A stretch of DNA of 64,000 nt, from positions 62,001 through 126,000 of the forward strand of contig CAYSNW010000002.1 in NCBI GenBank assembly GCA_964432415.1. Direction: 5' to 3'. The notes under the pieces are model-generated. The model was given only the letters and a program-made list of their open reading frames with translations. It did no database searches and had not been told where the DNA came from. This stretch comes from JAFECT01 sp964432415 (GTDB lineage Bacteria; Pseudomonadota; Alphaproteobacteria; Caulobacterales; Caulobacteraceae). Numbering within the stretch: the stretch's first letter is position 1; the number at the start of each line of letters is the position of its first letter. The position numbers and the translations under genes are program-made. Below are positions 15,474-22,907 of this stretch, piece after piece.

Positions 15474-16343
15474 ATGCGGCGGCGACCCACAGACCTCTGG
15501 AGCCTGTGGGAAATTATGCGGCCCTTTCACGCCGACTTCTTTCTGACCGCGAAGGGCTTTCTGCGCAATTACGCGACCTACGATCTCCTTTCCCCCCTTG
15601 GCCTAGTCAAGGACGCCGTGGGGTTAAATAGGATTTCGAAGGAACACAGGCGGGTATACGCAGGGGCCTGGGATAGCTTCAGACCGTTTGTTGCAGAGCT
15701 AAATCTAGTTGCTTCCGTCGCTACAATTGAAAAGATGCTCTCGTGTCTGGCTGACCCGGACTCAACTTACCCGCAATACTACGCCCTCGGCGCTGAGCTG
15801 GAGGGGCGCCTGACGGACGAGATGAAGGGCAGAATGTTTCTGTCGCTCAGCCCCTTCGAAGCCAACATCTACGAGCAACCGACTCAGGGCTGGGAGGAGA
15901 TCGTCGAGCGATTTCCAGCAACGCTTGGCGACATTGAGGAGGCGCGCAAGTGCTTCGCACTCTCACGCTATCCGGCGGCTGTGTTTCATTCGTTGCAGAT
16001 CGTCGAGATCGGCGTGGCCGAACTTGGCTCGATAGCGGGCGCCACCGATCCGCTGCCGGGATGGGGCAGCACGCGCAATCGCTTGTCGGCGATCCTGAAG
16101 AAGCCCTACAAAGACCGGACGGCTTTCGAAAAGAAGCACTTCGCATTTTTCGAGCAGGTCAGCGCGACCATCGAGCTTCTTAACAGTGCGTGGCGCAACA
16201 AGGTCAGCCACGCCGCTGGCAAGCTTACGCTGCTGACCGCTGAATTTACGCCCGACATCGCCGAAGAAATCCTGTCGGCGACGCGCTCTTTTATGCGCCG
16301 CCTTGCGACGGAGGGGCCTTCTTCGGATGAAGGGCCGTCCTAA
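15474..16343 (+). CDS. Transposon passenger: unknown protein with HEPN-type RNxxxH motif
   Basis: 289 residues from the ATG at 15474; GTG at 15462 and TTG at 15423 (inside the terminal repeat) are alternatives. The protein is mostly helical with no signal peptide. Near the C terminus, LLNSAWRNKVSHAAG contains R-N-x3-H, the catalytic pattern of HEPN ribonucleases, preceded by a helix YPAAVFHSLQIVEIGVAELG that is typical of HEPN-like bundles (adjacent His and Glu). The N-terminal part (WSLWEIMRPFHADFF) is not recognised. HEPN proteins include toxins and abortive-infection RNases; that role here is a hypothesis. It converges on, and overlaps by about 50 bp, the small gene at 16291. Confidence 0.6.
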   Translation: MRRRPTDLWSLWEIMRPFHADFFLTAKGFLRNYATYDLLSPLGLVKDAVGLNRISKEHRRVYAGAWDSFRPFVAELNLVASVATIEKMLSCLADPDSTYPQYYALGAELEGRLTDEMKGRMFLSLSPFEANIYEQPTQGWEEIVERFPATLGDIEEARKCFALSRYPAAVFHSLQIVEIGVAELGSIAGATDPLPGWGSTRNRLSAILKKPYKDRTAFEKKHFAFFEQVSATIELLNSAWRNKVSHAAGKLTLLTAEFTPDIAEEILSATRSFMRRLATEGPSSDEGPS

Positions 16344-16476
16344 TCGTCCGCTCGAACGCCTTTTCGGCTTCGGCTGGGTCTAAGTCGCCAGCGTCCTGCA
16401 TGTCGCGAACGGTTTCCAGAAACCGCTTTGACTGGGCCTCGTCCTCCAGCTTCGGAGGGGCTTTCTTCTTTGCCAT
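16291..16476 (-). CDS. 61-residue protein coupled to the transposase
   Basis: MAKKKAPPKLEDEAQSKRFL...; a basic N terminus followed by a short amphipathic helix (RFLETVRDMQDAGDLDPAEAEKAFERTI). Its ATG shares one base with the transposase TGA (TGATG), so translation is probably coupled. Small proteins beginning MAKKKAPPKLED are, to my recollection, common in alphaproteobacteria, which suggests a genuine gene. It might assist transposition or be a regulator of its neighbours; neither is shown. The 3' end overlaps the convergent HEPN-like gene. Confidence 0.6.
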   Translation of the reverse strand: MAKKKAPPKLEDEAQSKRFLETVRDMQDAGDLDPAEAEKAFERTIRTALHPKKAPPSQGGA

Positions 16477-17414
16477 CAGGCGACGACGCCTCCTTGCCGA
16501 TCAGTCGTTCGATAGGTGAGCCGCTTGCCCACGACACCGGCCAGCAGGGTATCAGCCCGCGCCTTGTCGTCCACGCCCACGGCAATGCGATTGGAATACC
16601 GGAAGTCGAACTCGGCAAGGTAGCGGTGCAGGTGGGGCTTGCCACAGTGCTGGTACACGCCGCGCATCCCGCGCTTGAAGATGGAGAAGCAGCCTTCAAT
16701 GGTGTTGCTGTGCAGGGTCGGATCCTGCCGCGAGACGTACTCGCCGCGCTTGTGGGTCACTGATCCGTGGTCGGCGTATTCCTTGCCGATCAGCGCGTAG
16801 TGGTAGGCCTCATCAGTCAGGAGCCGGGCTTCCTTGGACACGTTCGCGGTGACGATCTCGGAGATGGTCGAAACCCGCATGTCGTCCAGCACGAAAGACC
16901 GAACGCGCCCGCTGTTGCGCTCGACCAGCGCCAGCACCTTCATCTTGTGGCCGATGCCGCGATTGATCTCGGTTCCGGGCTCGCGACCGATGAAGGTCTC
17001 GTCGGCCTCGACCGCGCCACCATCCGAACCGAAGGGCGCCAGATCGCCGGAACGCATCGCCTCGCGAATGCGATGCGCCATGAACCAAGCGGTCTTCAGG
17101 GTGACGCCCAAGGTCCGGTGCAGTTGGTTGGCGCTGAACCCCTTCTTGCTCGCCGAGATCAGATAGATCGCCTGAAGCCACAGGCGCATGGGGACATGCG
17201 AGGCTTCGAAGATGGTCCCGATCTTCACGGTCAAGGGCTTGCGGCACTGGTAGCACTTGTAGGTTCCGATCCGGGTGCTCTCGCCGCCCATCTTTGAGAT
17301 GCGCTCGCAGCCGCCGCAATGCGGGCAAACCGGTCCTTCCGGCCAGATGCGCGCCTCGACGTAGGCGTAGGCGGCTTCTTCATTGTGGAAGTGCGGAGCG
17401 GAGAGGTTGGACAT
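16476..17414 (-). CDS. IS1595-family (ISXO2-like) transposase
   Basis: 312 residues, full length for the family. N-terminal zinc ribbon (CPHCGGCERI ... YKCYQC, about residues 32-56), a helix-turn-helix-like stretch (KGFSANQLHRTLGVTLKTAWFMAHRIREAM), then the ISXO2-like DDE core: VEADETFIG (first Asp), LLTDEAYHY (second Asp) and HSNTIEGCFSIFKRGMRGVY (acidic Glu, with the N/E-x-F-S-x-K-R-G signature). No frameshift seen, so it may be active. A promoter-like TTGACG/TATCTT pair lies just upstream at about 17436-17464. Confidence 0.95.
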   Translation of the reverse strand: MSNLSAPHFHNEEAAYAYVEARIWPEGPVCPHCGGCERISKMGGESTRIGTYKCYQCRKPLTVKIGTIFEASHVPMRLWLQAIYLISASKKGFSANQLHRTLGVTLKTAWFMAHRIREAMRSGDLAPFGSDGGAVEADETFIGREPGTEINRGIGHKMKVLALVERNSGRVRSFVLDDMRVSTISEIVTANVSKEARLLTDEAYHYALIGKEYADHGSVTHKRGEYVSRQDPTLHSNTIEGCFSIFKRGMRGVYQHCGKPHLHRYLAEFDFRYSNRIAVGVDDKARADTLLAGVVGKRLTYRTTDRQGGVVA

Positions 17415-17451
17415 GACGAAATCCCTTGCTGCACATAAGATAGCGCATCAA

Positions 17452-17477
17452 TTGGGTACGTCAAGTATCGGCAATCA
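17452..17477 (-). repeat. Internal copy of the transposon end, upstream of the transposase
   Basis: On the minus strand GATTGCCGATACTTGACGT then ACCCA, which matches the left terminal repeat (GATTGTTATACTTTGCGT then ACCCA) except for one inserted base and four substitutions. It has the same orientation as the right end. It also carries TTGACG, 16 bp before TATCTT, a plausible transposase promoter. Confidence 0.6.
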
Positions 17478-17490
17478 ACTTTGGTCGATT

Positions 17491-18111
17491 TTAGCCGACC
17501 ATGATGTTTTCGATCAGGGCGTTGGCGGGGATAACCAGCGCCTCGACCCGTTGAGCAATGCCGAGTTTCACGGCGTCTATCGCGCTGATCGTTTGATGGC
17601 TGCGTTGCCACCCGAGCACGACATCCGGCGCTTGGCCGGAATGGGTGGCGACGGTTTCGGCGGTACGATTATCGTCCTCTTGAAGCGATAGGAGCCTGTG
17701 AACACCGGCGCCGGTGGACATGGGGCCGGGGGCGTCCAAAGACGATTCGTGGAAGAAGAATACAGACGATGGCGCGGCGGTTCGGATGTCACCGGCCATG
17801 TACAGAATGTTGGCCGCGCTTCTGATGCCACCCATGTTGTGGGTCGTGATTGCGATGGGCAAGGCGCGCAACGCGTTGAACGCATAGTAGGCGTGGTCGA
17901 TGATTCCACCCGACGAGTTGATGCACAGGGTGAGCGACGGAAAGCCCTGCTTCACAGCAGCGTAGGCCGTGGTGACCACCTTTTGGGCGGCCTCGTAGTT
18001 CAAGATCGAATTGAGCAGCACGAAACATCCGCCCGGGTTTGTCTTGGACAGCGTCGGCGGAGGCATTGGGGATGGCGGTAGCGGGTCCAGGATCGGGGGC
18101 GTGTCTGTCAT
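17491..18111 (-). CDS. Transposon passenger: ClpP-like serine protease
   Basis: 206 residues, no signal peptide. ClpP/crotonase fold: LTLCINSSGGIIDHAYYAFNAL (oxyanion strand and Gly-Gly), MGGIRSAANILYMAG with the presumed nucleophile Ser in GxxSAA, VFFFHESS with the catalytic His, and a C-terminal ISAIDAVKLGIAQRV matching the ExA...GLxDxV helix. Compared with housekeeping ClpP (GMAASMG, IMIHQP) the motifs are diverged but the Ser-His pair is in place. It starts 25 bp inside the right terminal repeat and is 77 bp before the transposase gene. ClpX/ClpA-binding loops are not recognisable. Confidence 0.75.
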   Translation of the reverse strand: MTDTPPILDPLPPSPMPPPTLSKTNPGGCFVLLNSILNYEAAQKVVTTAYAAVKQGFPSLTLCINSSGGIIDHAYYAFNALRALPIAITTHNMGGIRSAANILYMAGDIRTAAPSSVFFFHESSLDAPGPMSTGAGVHRLLSLQEDDNRTAETVATHSGQAPDVVLGWQRSHQTISAIDAVKLGIAQRVEALVIPANALIENIMVG

Positions 18112-18135
18112 GAGCGCAGCCTACACCCGATTCAA

Positions 18136-18160
18136 TGGGTACGCGAAGTATAACATCCCC
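18136..18160 (-). repeat. Right terminal inverted repeat of the IS1595-family transposon
   Basis: 25 bp, TGGGTACGCGAAGTATAACA then TCCCC; directly followed by the target duplication ATAGTCAT (18161-18168). Confidence 0.92.
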
Positions 18161-18206
18161 ATAGTCATCGGGGATTGCTGGGCCCCGGCTTTCGCCGGGG
18201 AGAGGG
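18161..18206 (-). repeat. REP-like element (family R), right piece beyond the transposon
   Basis: ATAGTCAT then CGGGGATTGCTGGGCCCCGG and the CGCCGGGG arm; completes the element that starts at 15391. Confidence 0.85.
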
Positions 18207-18225
18207 TGAGAGTGAGGATGGTAGC

Positions 18226-19149
18226 GTGAACACCATCCTCCTCGCCGTCATCCCCGTCTTCGCCCTCATCGCGATCGGCTACGGCCTCAAGCGCTCCAAC
18301 TTCCTCCCCCTCGATCAGTGGGTCTCCGTCGAGCGCCTCTCCATCCACGTCCTCTACCCCGGCTTCCTGATCCCCTCGATCTGGGGCGCCAATCTCTCGG
18401 GCGGATCGGCCGCGGCCTCCGGCATGGCCGCCATCGCCTCGGTCGTGGTCGTCGGCGGCGCGGTCCTGGCGCTCAAGCCCTTCCTGCCCATCTCCGGCCC
18501 CGCCTTCACCAGCGTCTTCCAGGGCTCGGTGCGCTGGAACTCCTTCGTCTTCCTGCCGGTGATCCGCCAGGTGTTCGGCCAGCACGGCCTGGCGCTGGCC
18601 GCCATCATGCTCGCGGTGCTGATCCCCTTCATCAACATCGCCGCGGTCATGGTCATGGTGCGCTGGGGCGAGGGCCAGGCCGGGACCAGCCCACGCCACA
18701 TGGCCAGGGCCATGTTCCAGAACCCGATCCTGGTCGCCTGTCTTATGGGGTTGGCGCTCAACTTCGCCCACGTGCCGACCATTCCGGGCGTCTCGGACCT
18801 GCTCAAGCTGCTGGGCGACGCCGCCCTGCCGCTCGGCCTGCTGATCGCCGGCGCGGGCCTGGCCTTCACCGACATGGCCTCACGCCCCTGGGTCCTCGGG
18901 ATCACCTCCCTGGTCAAGGTGACGGTCATGCCGTTCCTGATGTACGGCTTCGCGCGGCTGTTCGGCGCCGACCCCATGACCCAGGGCGTGGCCCTGCTCT
19001 GCGGCGCGGCTCCGGGCGCCGCAGCCTCCTATGTGCTCTCACGCCAGATGGGCGGCGACTCGCCGTTGATGGCCGGGATCATTGCGCTCACCACCTGCCT
19101 CAGCGCCGTGGTCATTCCGGTGCTGCTGGCGGTGTTCCACTACGGGTAG
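18226..19149 (+). CDS. AEC-family transporter (auxin efflux carrier type)
   Basis: 307 residues from a GTG at 18226, close after a REP-like element. About ten hydrophobic segments are visible, starting ILLAVIPVFALIAIGYGLKR, with the two five-helix halves typical of the BART/AEC fold. The segment LPLGLLIAGAGLAFTDM and the C-terminal GAAPGAAASYVLSRQMGG and MAGIIALTTCLSAVVIPVLL match family motifs. Substrates of bacterial members are usually dicarboxylates such as malate or malonate; the substrate here is unknown. No partner genes in the same orientation. Confidence 0.85.
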   Translation: MNTILLAVIPVFALIAIGYGLKRSNFLPLDQWVSVERLSIHVLYPGFLIPSIWGANLSGGSAAASGMAAIASVVVVGGAVLALKPFLPISGPAFTSVFQGSVRWNSFVFLPVIRQVFGQHGLALAAIMLAVLIPFINIAAVMVMVRWGEGQAGTSPRHMARAMFQNPILVACLMGLALNFAHVPTIPGVSDLLKLLGDAALPLGLLIAGAGLAFTDMASRPWVLGITSLVKVTVMPFLMYGFARLFGADPMTQGVALLCGAAPGAAASYVLSRQMGGDSPLMAGIIALTTCLSAVVIPVLLAVFHYG

Positions 19150-19188
19150 CCTGAAGGCGCGTCAGACGCGCGGTGACGTCCGTCGGTC

Positions 19189-21057
19189 CTAAAGCCGATG
19201 CGGGAGATTCTGCAGCGCCTCCCGCGCCGCGCGTGCGCCCTCGCCCACCGCCCCGATCCAGTTCTGGTGCCCCCTCAGCTGGGAGTGGCCGAAGCTGATG
19301 CGGCCGACGGGCGCGCGGGCGATGTCGCGGGCCGTGGGTTGCCCGTTGCGGCCGAAATAGAAGCCCGGCTGCGGACTGACCAGGGCATGGCCCCAGCGGT
19401 TGAGCACGATGCCGGCGATATCGCGCCTGGGGTCGAACCCCGCCCGCGAGAACAGTTCGGCGAGCTGGCGGCGGATCAGAATCTCGAACGCCTGGAAGTC
19501 AGTGTTCAGAAGCTGCTGGCGACCTTGCGACGCCTGCTCGCGCGCGCTCATGCCCGCCTGGGGAAACCCGACATACATGGTCAGGACGGCTGGGTGGTCG
19601 GGACCGAACGGCGGGGCGTCCGGGCCCAGCCGCATCGGCTGGCGGATGTTGGCGAAGAAGCCGAAACCCTCGAACCAGCGCACCGCGGAGACCCCCAACC
19701 GGTCGAGGAAGCGCCAGTTTCTAAGCGCAATGTTCACGACCATCACGGGCGCGAAGATGAATTCGTCCAGCGCCGCCCGATTTTGCTCCGGGAGATCGCG
19801 CACCACATGTTTGGTCACCCATGCCCCGGAGGCCATCACCACCGAGCGCGCCCGCAGGCGGCGCCCGCGCCCCCCCTGGACGTAGTGGACGTTCACCTGC
19901 TTCTGATCGGGCGAGTGCCGGACGCCGACCACGGTCGCCGGCAGGCGGAGCCTTGGGTTGGCGGACGCCCGATCGAACGCTCCGGGCCGGATGGCCCCGG
20001 AGATGACGCCCTCGAAGGTGTCCGGACCCGCGATGGCGTCGGGAATCAGGCGCTTGGCGAAGTAGCGCGCCAGTCCGGAGTTGCCCCCGGGAAACGAGAA
20101 GTAGGTTCGGTCCGCATCGGGCAGGGCCTCGCGCCCCTTCAGGGCATAGGCTCCGGGCAGCCGCAGCTGCGCGGCGCCATAGGCGGAAACCGCGTCTGCC
20201 GAGACACCGAACGAGGCCACCGCGACGATGGGATCGACATAGTCGGTCGCCACCTTGGGCAGCCCCAGGGTCTTCGTCAGGAACTCGCCATAGGTGAGCC
20301 CATCCAGCCAGCGTCCGCCATCCGCGGCGGCCTCGGCGGGAGGCCCCGAATTCTTCCATCGCAGAAGGGCGGCTTTCTTGTCCGCCGGCAGCGGGGCCTC
20401 GGCCAGGTCGTCGGCCCACATGTCGCGCACCAATCCGCGCTCGCGCCCGAAGTGGTAGCCGACGCTGGCCGCGTGCGAATTCCAGTACATCGGCACGAAA
20501 TTTTCGCGCCCGATCTTCATGGCCGAGTGCAGATTTTCCGGCTGGACGAAGTCGAACTCCATCGGCAGGCCGAGCTCGCGCCACAGGTCGAACACCTCGT
20601 CGCCGGGGGTGGGGACTGACAGGTCGTTCGATCCCTGCGGCGCGAACAGCCGGCGCCCATCGACGCGGAACTCGTTCTCCTTCGCTTCGCCGCCGAAGAC
20701 CGGGTGGTTGTCGATGAGCAGGCAGGAGGCGCCCTGCTGCGTCGCGTTACGCGCCGCCGACAGCCCGGCGAGGCCGCCGCCGACCACGACCACGTCGTAA
20801 ATTTCGCCGGTGTCCTCGAAGTCGGCCAAACTCGCGTACTTGTTGTCACGCAACGCATGAGCCTGGTCGCGCACCGGCGCGGTGTTGCCGTTCGAGGCGG
20901 CATAGCCGCCCTCGCCGCCATAGCCGGTCCAGGCGTCGACCGGCGCGCCCTGACAGCCGGCGAGCGGGCAGGCCAGCGCCAGGGTTCCGCCGATGAAATC
21001 CCGCCGGGCGATCCGCGCGTCCAGGCCGAGCGCGCGCCGCTGCGCCTCATCCGTCAT
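19189..21057 (-). CDS. Tat-exported FAD/NAD(P)-binding oxidoreductase
   Basis: 622 residues from the ATG at 21057, which overlaps the upstream gene's stop (ATGA). Twin-arginine signal ARRDFIGGTLALACPLAGC; the Cys may be lipidated. FAD-binding Rossmann motif VVVVGGGLAGLSAARNA with the acidic LLIDNHPVFGGEA at the end of beta2. Later motifs FSFPGGNSGLARYFAKRL and ARSVVMASGAWVTK belong to the NAD(P)-binding/amine-oxidase-like superfamily. Residues about 430-600 (MYVGFPQAGMSAREQ, HQNWIGAVGEGARAA) end with a C-terminal FAD contact. The substrate is unknown. Co-transcribed with the DUF885 gene. Confidence 0.75.
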   Translation of the reverse strand: MTDEAQRRALGLDARIARRDFIGGTLALACPLAGCQGAPVDAWTGYGGEGGYAASNGNTAPVRDQAHALRDNKYASLADFEDTGEIYDVVVVGGGLAGLSAARNATQQGASCLLIDNHPVFGGEAKENEFRVDGRRLFAPQGSNDLSVPTPGDEVFDLWRELGLPMEFDFVQPENLHSAMKIGRENFVPMYWNSHAASVGYHFGRERGLVRDMWADDLAEAPLPADKKAALLRWKNSGPPAEAAADGGRWLDGLTYGEFLTKTLGLPKVATDYVDPIVAVASFGVSADAVSAYGAAQLRLPGAYALKGREALPDADRTYFSFPGGNSGLARYFAKRLIPDAIAGPDTFEGVISGAIRPGAFDRASANPRLRLPATVVGVRHSPDQKQVNVHYVQGGRGRRLRARSVVMASGAWVTKHVVRDLPEQNRAALDEFIFAPVMVVNIALRNWRFLDRLGVSAVRWFEGFGFFANIRQPMRLGPDAPPFGPDHPAVLTMYVGFPQAGMSAREQASQGRQQLLNTDFQAFEILIRRQLAELFSRAGFDPRRDIAGIVLNRWGHALVSPQPGFYFGRNGQPTARDIARAPVGRISFGHSQLRGHQNWIGAVGEGARAAREALQNLPHRL

Positions 21058-22835
21058 CGCACGCCTCCAGCCGGCCGCGTTTCGACCAGGCGTTGCTCGA
21101 TAAGCGAGAACGGCGCGGAGTCGCCTCGCATCACCGTGTCGTGGAAGCCGCGCGCGTCGAACCTCCCGCCCGCTTGCCGCGTGGCCTGTTCGCGCAGGCG
21201 CCTGAAACGGTTCAGCCCCCACCAGTAGACCGACCCCGTGCTGCGGAAGCAGGCGATCGCCAATGCGATCTGCTCGGTGGTGCCGGGGCGGGTCAGCGGA
21301 TCCGTCGCCAGGTCGCGCTCCACGGCCCGCCAGTCCCAGCCCGGTTCGGTGGCGCCGAATTCGGCCACGGCCCGCAGCACGAACCGCCGCTCCACCAGCC
21401 GGCTCGCATAGAGACCCCACGGGTCGTCGCGATACAGCCCGGCCTCCTCCATGAGGCCCCGCGCGTACTCGCCCCAGCCCTCCACATAGGCCGGCGCATA
21501 GACCGCCTTGCGGTAGGGGCTGAGGTCCTTGGCCTCGAACAGTCGCGCGAATTGATAATGGTGCCCGGGCACGAGTTCGTGGGACATCACGGGCTTGGCC
21601 CATACCCAGGTCGAGCTGGGAAGGTTCGAGGTGTTGTAAAAGTAGGTCCCGACCGGCCGTTCCGTCGACGGCGGGATGTAGATGCCGTTCAGCAGCAGCT
21701 GATTCAGATTGGGCGGCAGCGCCTCGACGGTGCAGGGCGTGGTCGGCATCGACGTGAAATAGCTCGGCGCCAGGGCGCGCGACTCCTCGACCGCGGCGCG
21801 CAGCCGCGCGCCCACCTCGTCGCCGTCGCGGGCGATCCAGCGGGGGTCACGGGCCAGCGCCTGGTGGAAACGCTTCGCGTCCGGCTCGACCCGCATGTCA
21901 CGTCGCATCTTCGACAACTCGCCATCGACCCTCGCGAGTCGATCCCGGGCGGCGTCGCGCAGGGCCGGAAGGTTGGCCTCGTCGGCATGCCTGAGACCGA
22001 GAATCCGGGTGAAGAAGGCCGGCGCCTCGGGGGACGCCGCCAGGGCCGAGGTCTCGCCGCAGCGGGGGATATAGTCCTGCTCCAGGATTTCCCTGACACG
22101 CTCGAGGCCGGCGGCCACGGGGCCTCGCGTCAGCTCCGACACCGCCTGCGCGAAGGCCTTGCCGGCCGCCGAACCGTCATCGGACGAGGCGGCGATCGCA
22201 TTCAGGGTCTCGACGAGATCATGGCCATCGCCCTTCAGCTGGGAAAGCGCCCGCGTCGCTTCCGCGGCCGGGACCGTGAGCTTGCGCTCGATCTGGCCGC
22301 GCAGCCTGAAGCCGACATGGTCCAGGTATCCAGGCGCGGCCCTCAGCCGCTCAAGGAAGGCGCCCCGGGCGGGCTCGCTGCGCGGTCGGCTGAACTGCCG
22401 CTGCAGCAGGCGCACCTCCGAGGAGCCGTAGCTGAGCGGGAATTCCATCCAGTAGAACGGCGCCAGGGCGGCCGACTTCTCCAGGTCCCAGGCCAGGATT
22501 TCCAGGGTCTCCGCCTGCTCCCGCCCGCCCGCGTGCGTCGCTAGGCGCCTCGCCCGTAATGCGAGGGCGGCGCAGCGACTGGCCGTATCGGCATAGCCCT
22601 CCGCCGAATTGATCGGCAGCCGCGACGCCGCGATCGCCGCATCGAGGTACGGCGCCGAACCGTCGCGCAACGCGCGCGAGGTGTTGGAAACCTCGGCGAC
22701 CAGGTCCGCGATCGGATCGCCCTGGTCCGCCCCAAAAGCCTGTGAGGCAGGCGTCACACAGGCCGCCGCGCCGAAACCGAGCATCTGGCGCCGCGAGACG
22801 CGCAGACCTGCTGCCTTGCCGGAATACTCGCGCAT
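21054..22835 (-). CDS. DUF885-family secreted metallopeptidase-like protein
   Basis: 593 residues. The start at 22835 has GGAGG at 22840-22844. Tat-like signal SRRQMLGFGAAACVTPASQ (residues 14-33). The C-terminal catalytic part has the zinc-type motif HELVPGHHYQF (about 420) and EGWGEYARGLMEEAG (about 455), the HExxPGHH / EGWxxY pair that defines DUF885. Proteins of this group are presumed carboxypeptidase-like. It is the first gene of a two-gene operon with the FAD oxidoreductase and is divergent from a TetR gene whose likely operator overlaps this gene's ribosome site. Confidence 0.82.
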   Translation of the reverse strand: MREYSGKAAGLRVSRRQMLGFGAAACVTPASQAFGADQGDPIADLVAEVSNTSRALRDGSAPYLDAAIAASRLPINSAEGYADTASRCAALALRARRLATHAGGREQAETLEILAWDLEKSAALAPFYWMEFPLSYGSSEVRLLQRQFSRPRSEPARGAFLERLRAAPGYLDHVGFRLRGQIERKLTVPAAEATRALSQLKGDGHDLVETLNAIAASSDDGSAAGKAFAQAVSELTRGPVAAGLERVREILEQDYIPRCGETSALAASPEAPAFFTRILGLRHADEANLPALRDAARDRLARVDGELSKMRRDMRVEPDAKRFHQALARDPRWIARDGDEVGARLRAAVEESRALAPSYFTSMPTTPCTVEALPPNLNQLLLNGIYIPPSTERPVGTYFYNTSNLPSSTWVWAKPVMSHELVPGHHYQFARLFEAKDLSPYRKAVYAPAYVEGWGEYARGLMEEAGLYRDDPWGLYASRLVERRFVLRAVAEFGATEPGWDWRAVERDLATDPLTRPGTTEQIALAIACFRSTGSVYWWGLNRFRRLREQATRQAGGRFDARGFHDTVMRGDSAPFSLIEQRLVETRPAGGVR

Positions 22836-22841
22836 GACGCC

Positions 22842-22861
22842 TCCATAGGGTCCCCTATGGA
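22842..22861. promoter_or_regulatory. Palindromic operator between the DUF885 operon and its TetR gene
   Basis: TCCATAGGG TC CCCTATGGA: perfect 9-bp arms with a 2-bp centre. It overlaps the Shine-Dalgarno of the DUF885 gene and is 47 bp upstream of the divergent TetR start. Likely the TetR binding site (inference). Confidence 0.65.
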
Positions 22862-22907
22862 AGAACCATAGACTTGTCTACGGAAACGGGGCAAGGCTAA
22901 TCAGGCC

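Larger units (their letters stand above)
15409..18160. mobile_element. IS1595-family transposon with three passenger genes (2752 bp)
   Basis: Bounded by 25-bp inverted repeats, 15409-15433 and 18136-18160, matching at 22 of 25 positions (GGGATTGTTATACTTTGCGT... against GGGGATGTTATACTTCGCGT...), and by perfect 8-bp direct repeats ATAGTCAT at 15401-15408 and 18161-18168. Eight-base duplications and an ISXO2-like transposase are typical of the IS1595 family. Inside are, in order, a gene with an HEPN-type motif (plus), a 61-residue gene, the transposase, and a ClpP-like protease gene (all minus). G+C is visibly lower than in the flanks. Borders are seen directly; mobility is inferred. Confidence 0.92.

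Noticed and set aside
15409..18160. The element considered as an integron or prophage remnant
   Set aside because: There is no integrase or attC/att site; terminal inverted repeats, the 8-bp duplication and an ISXO2-like transposase explain both borders.
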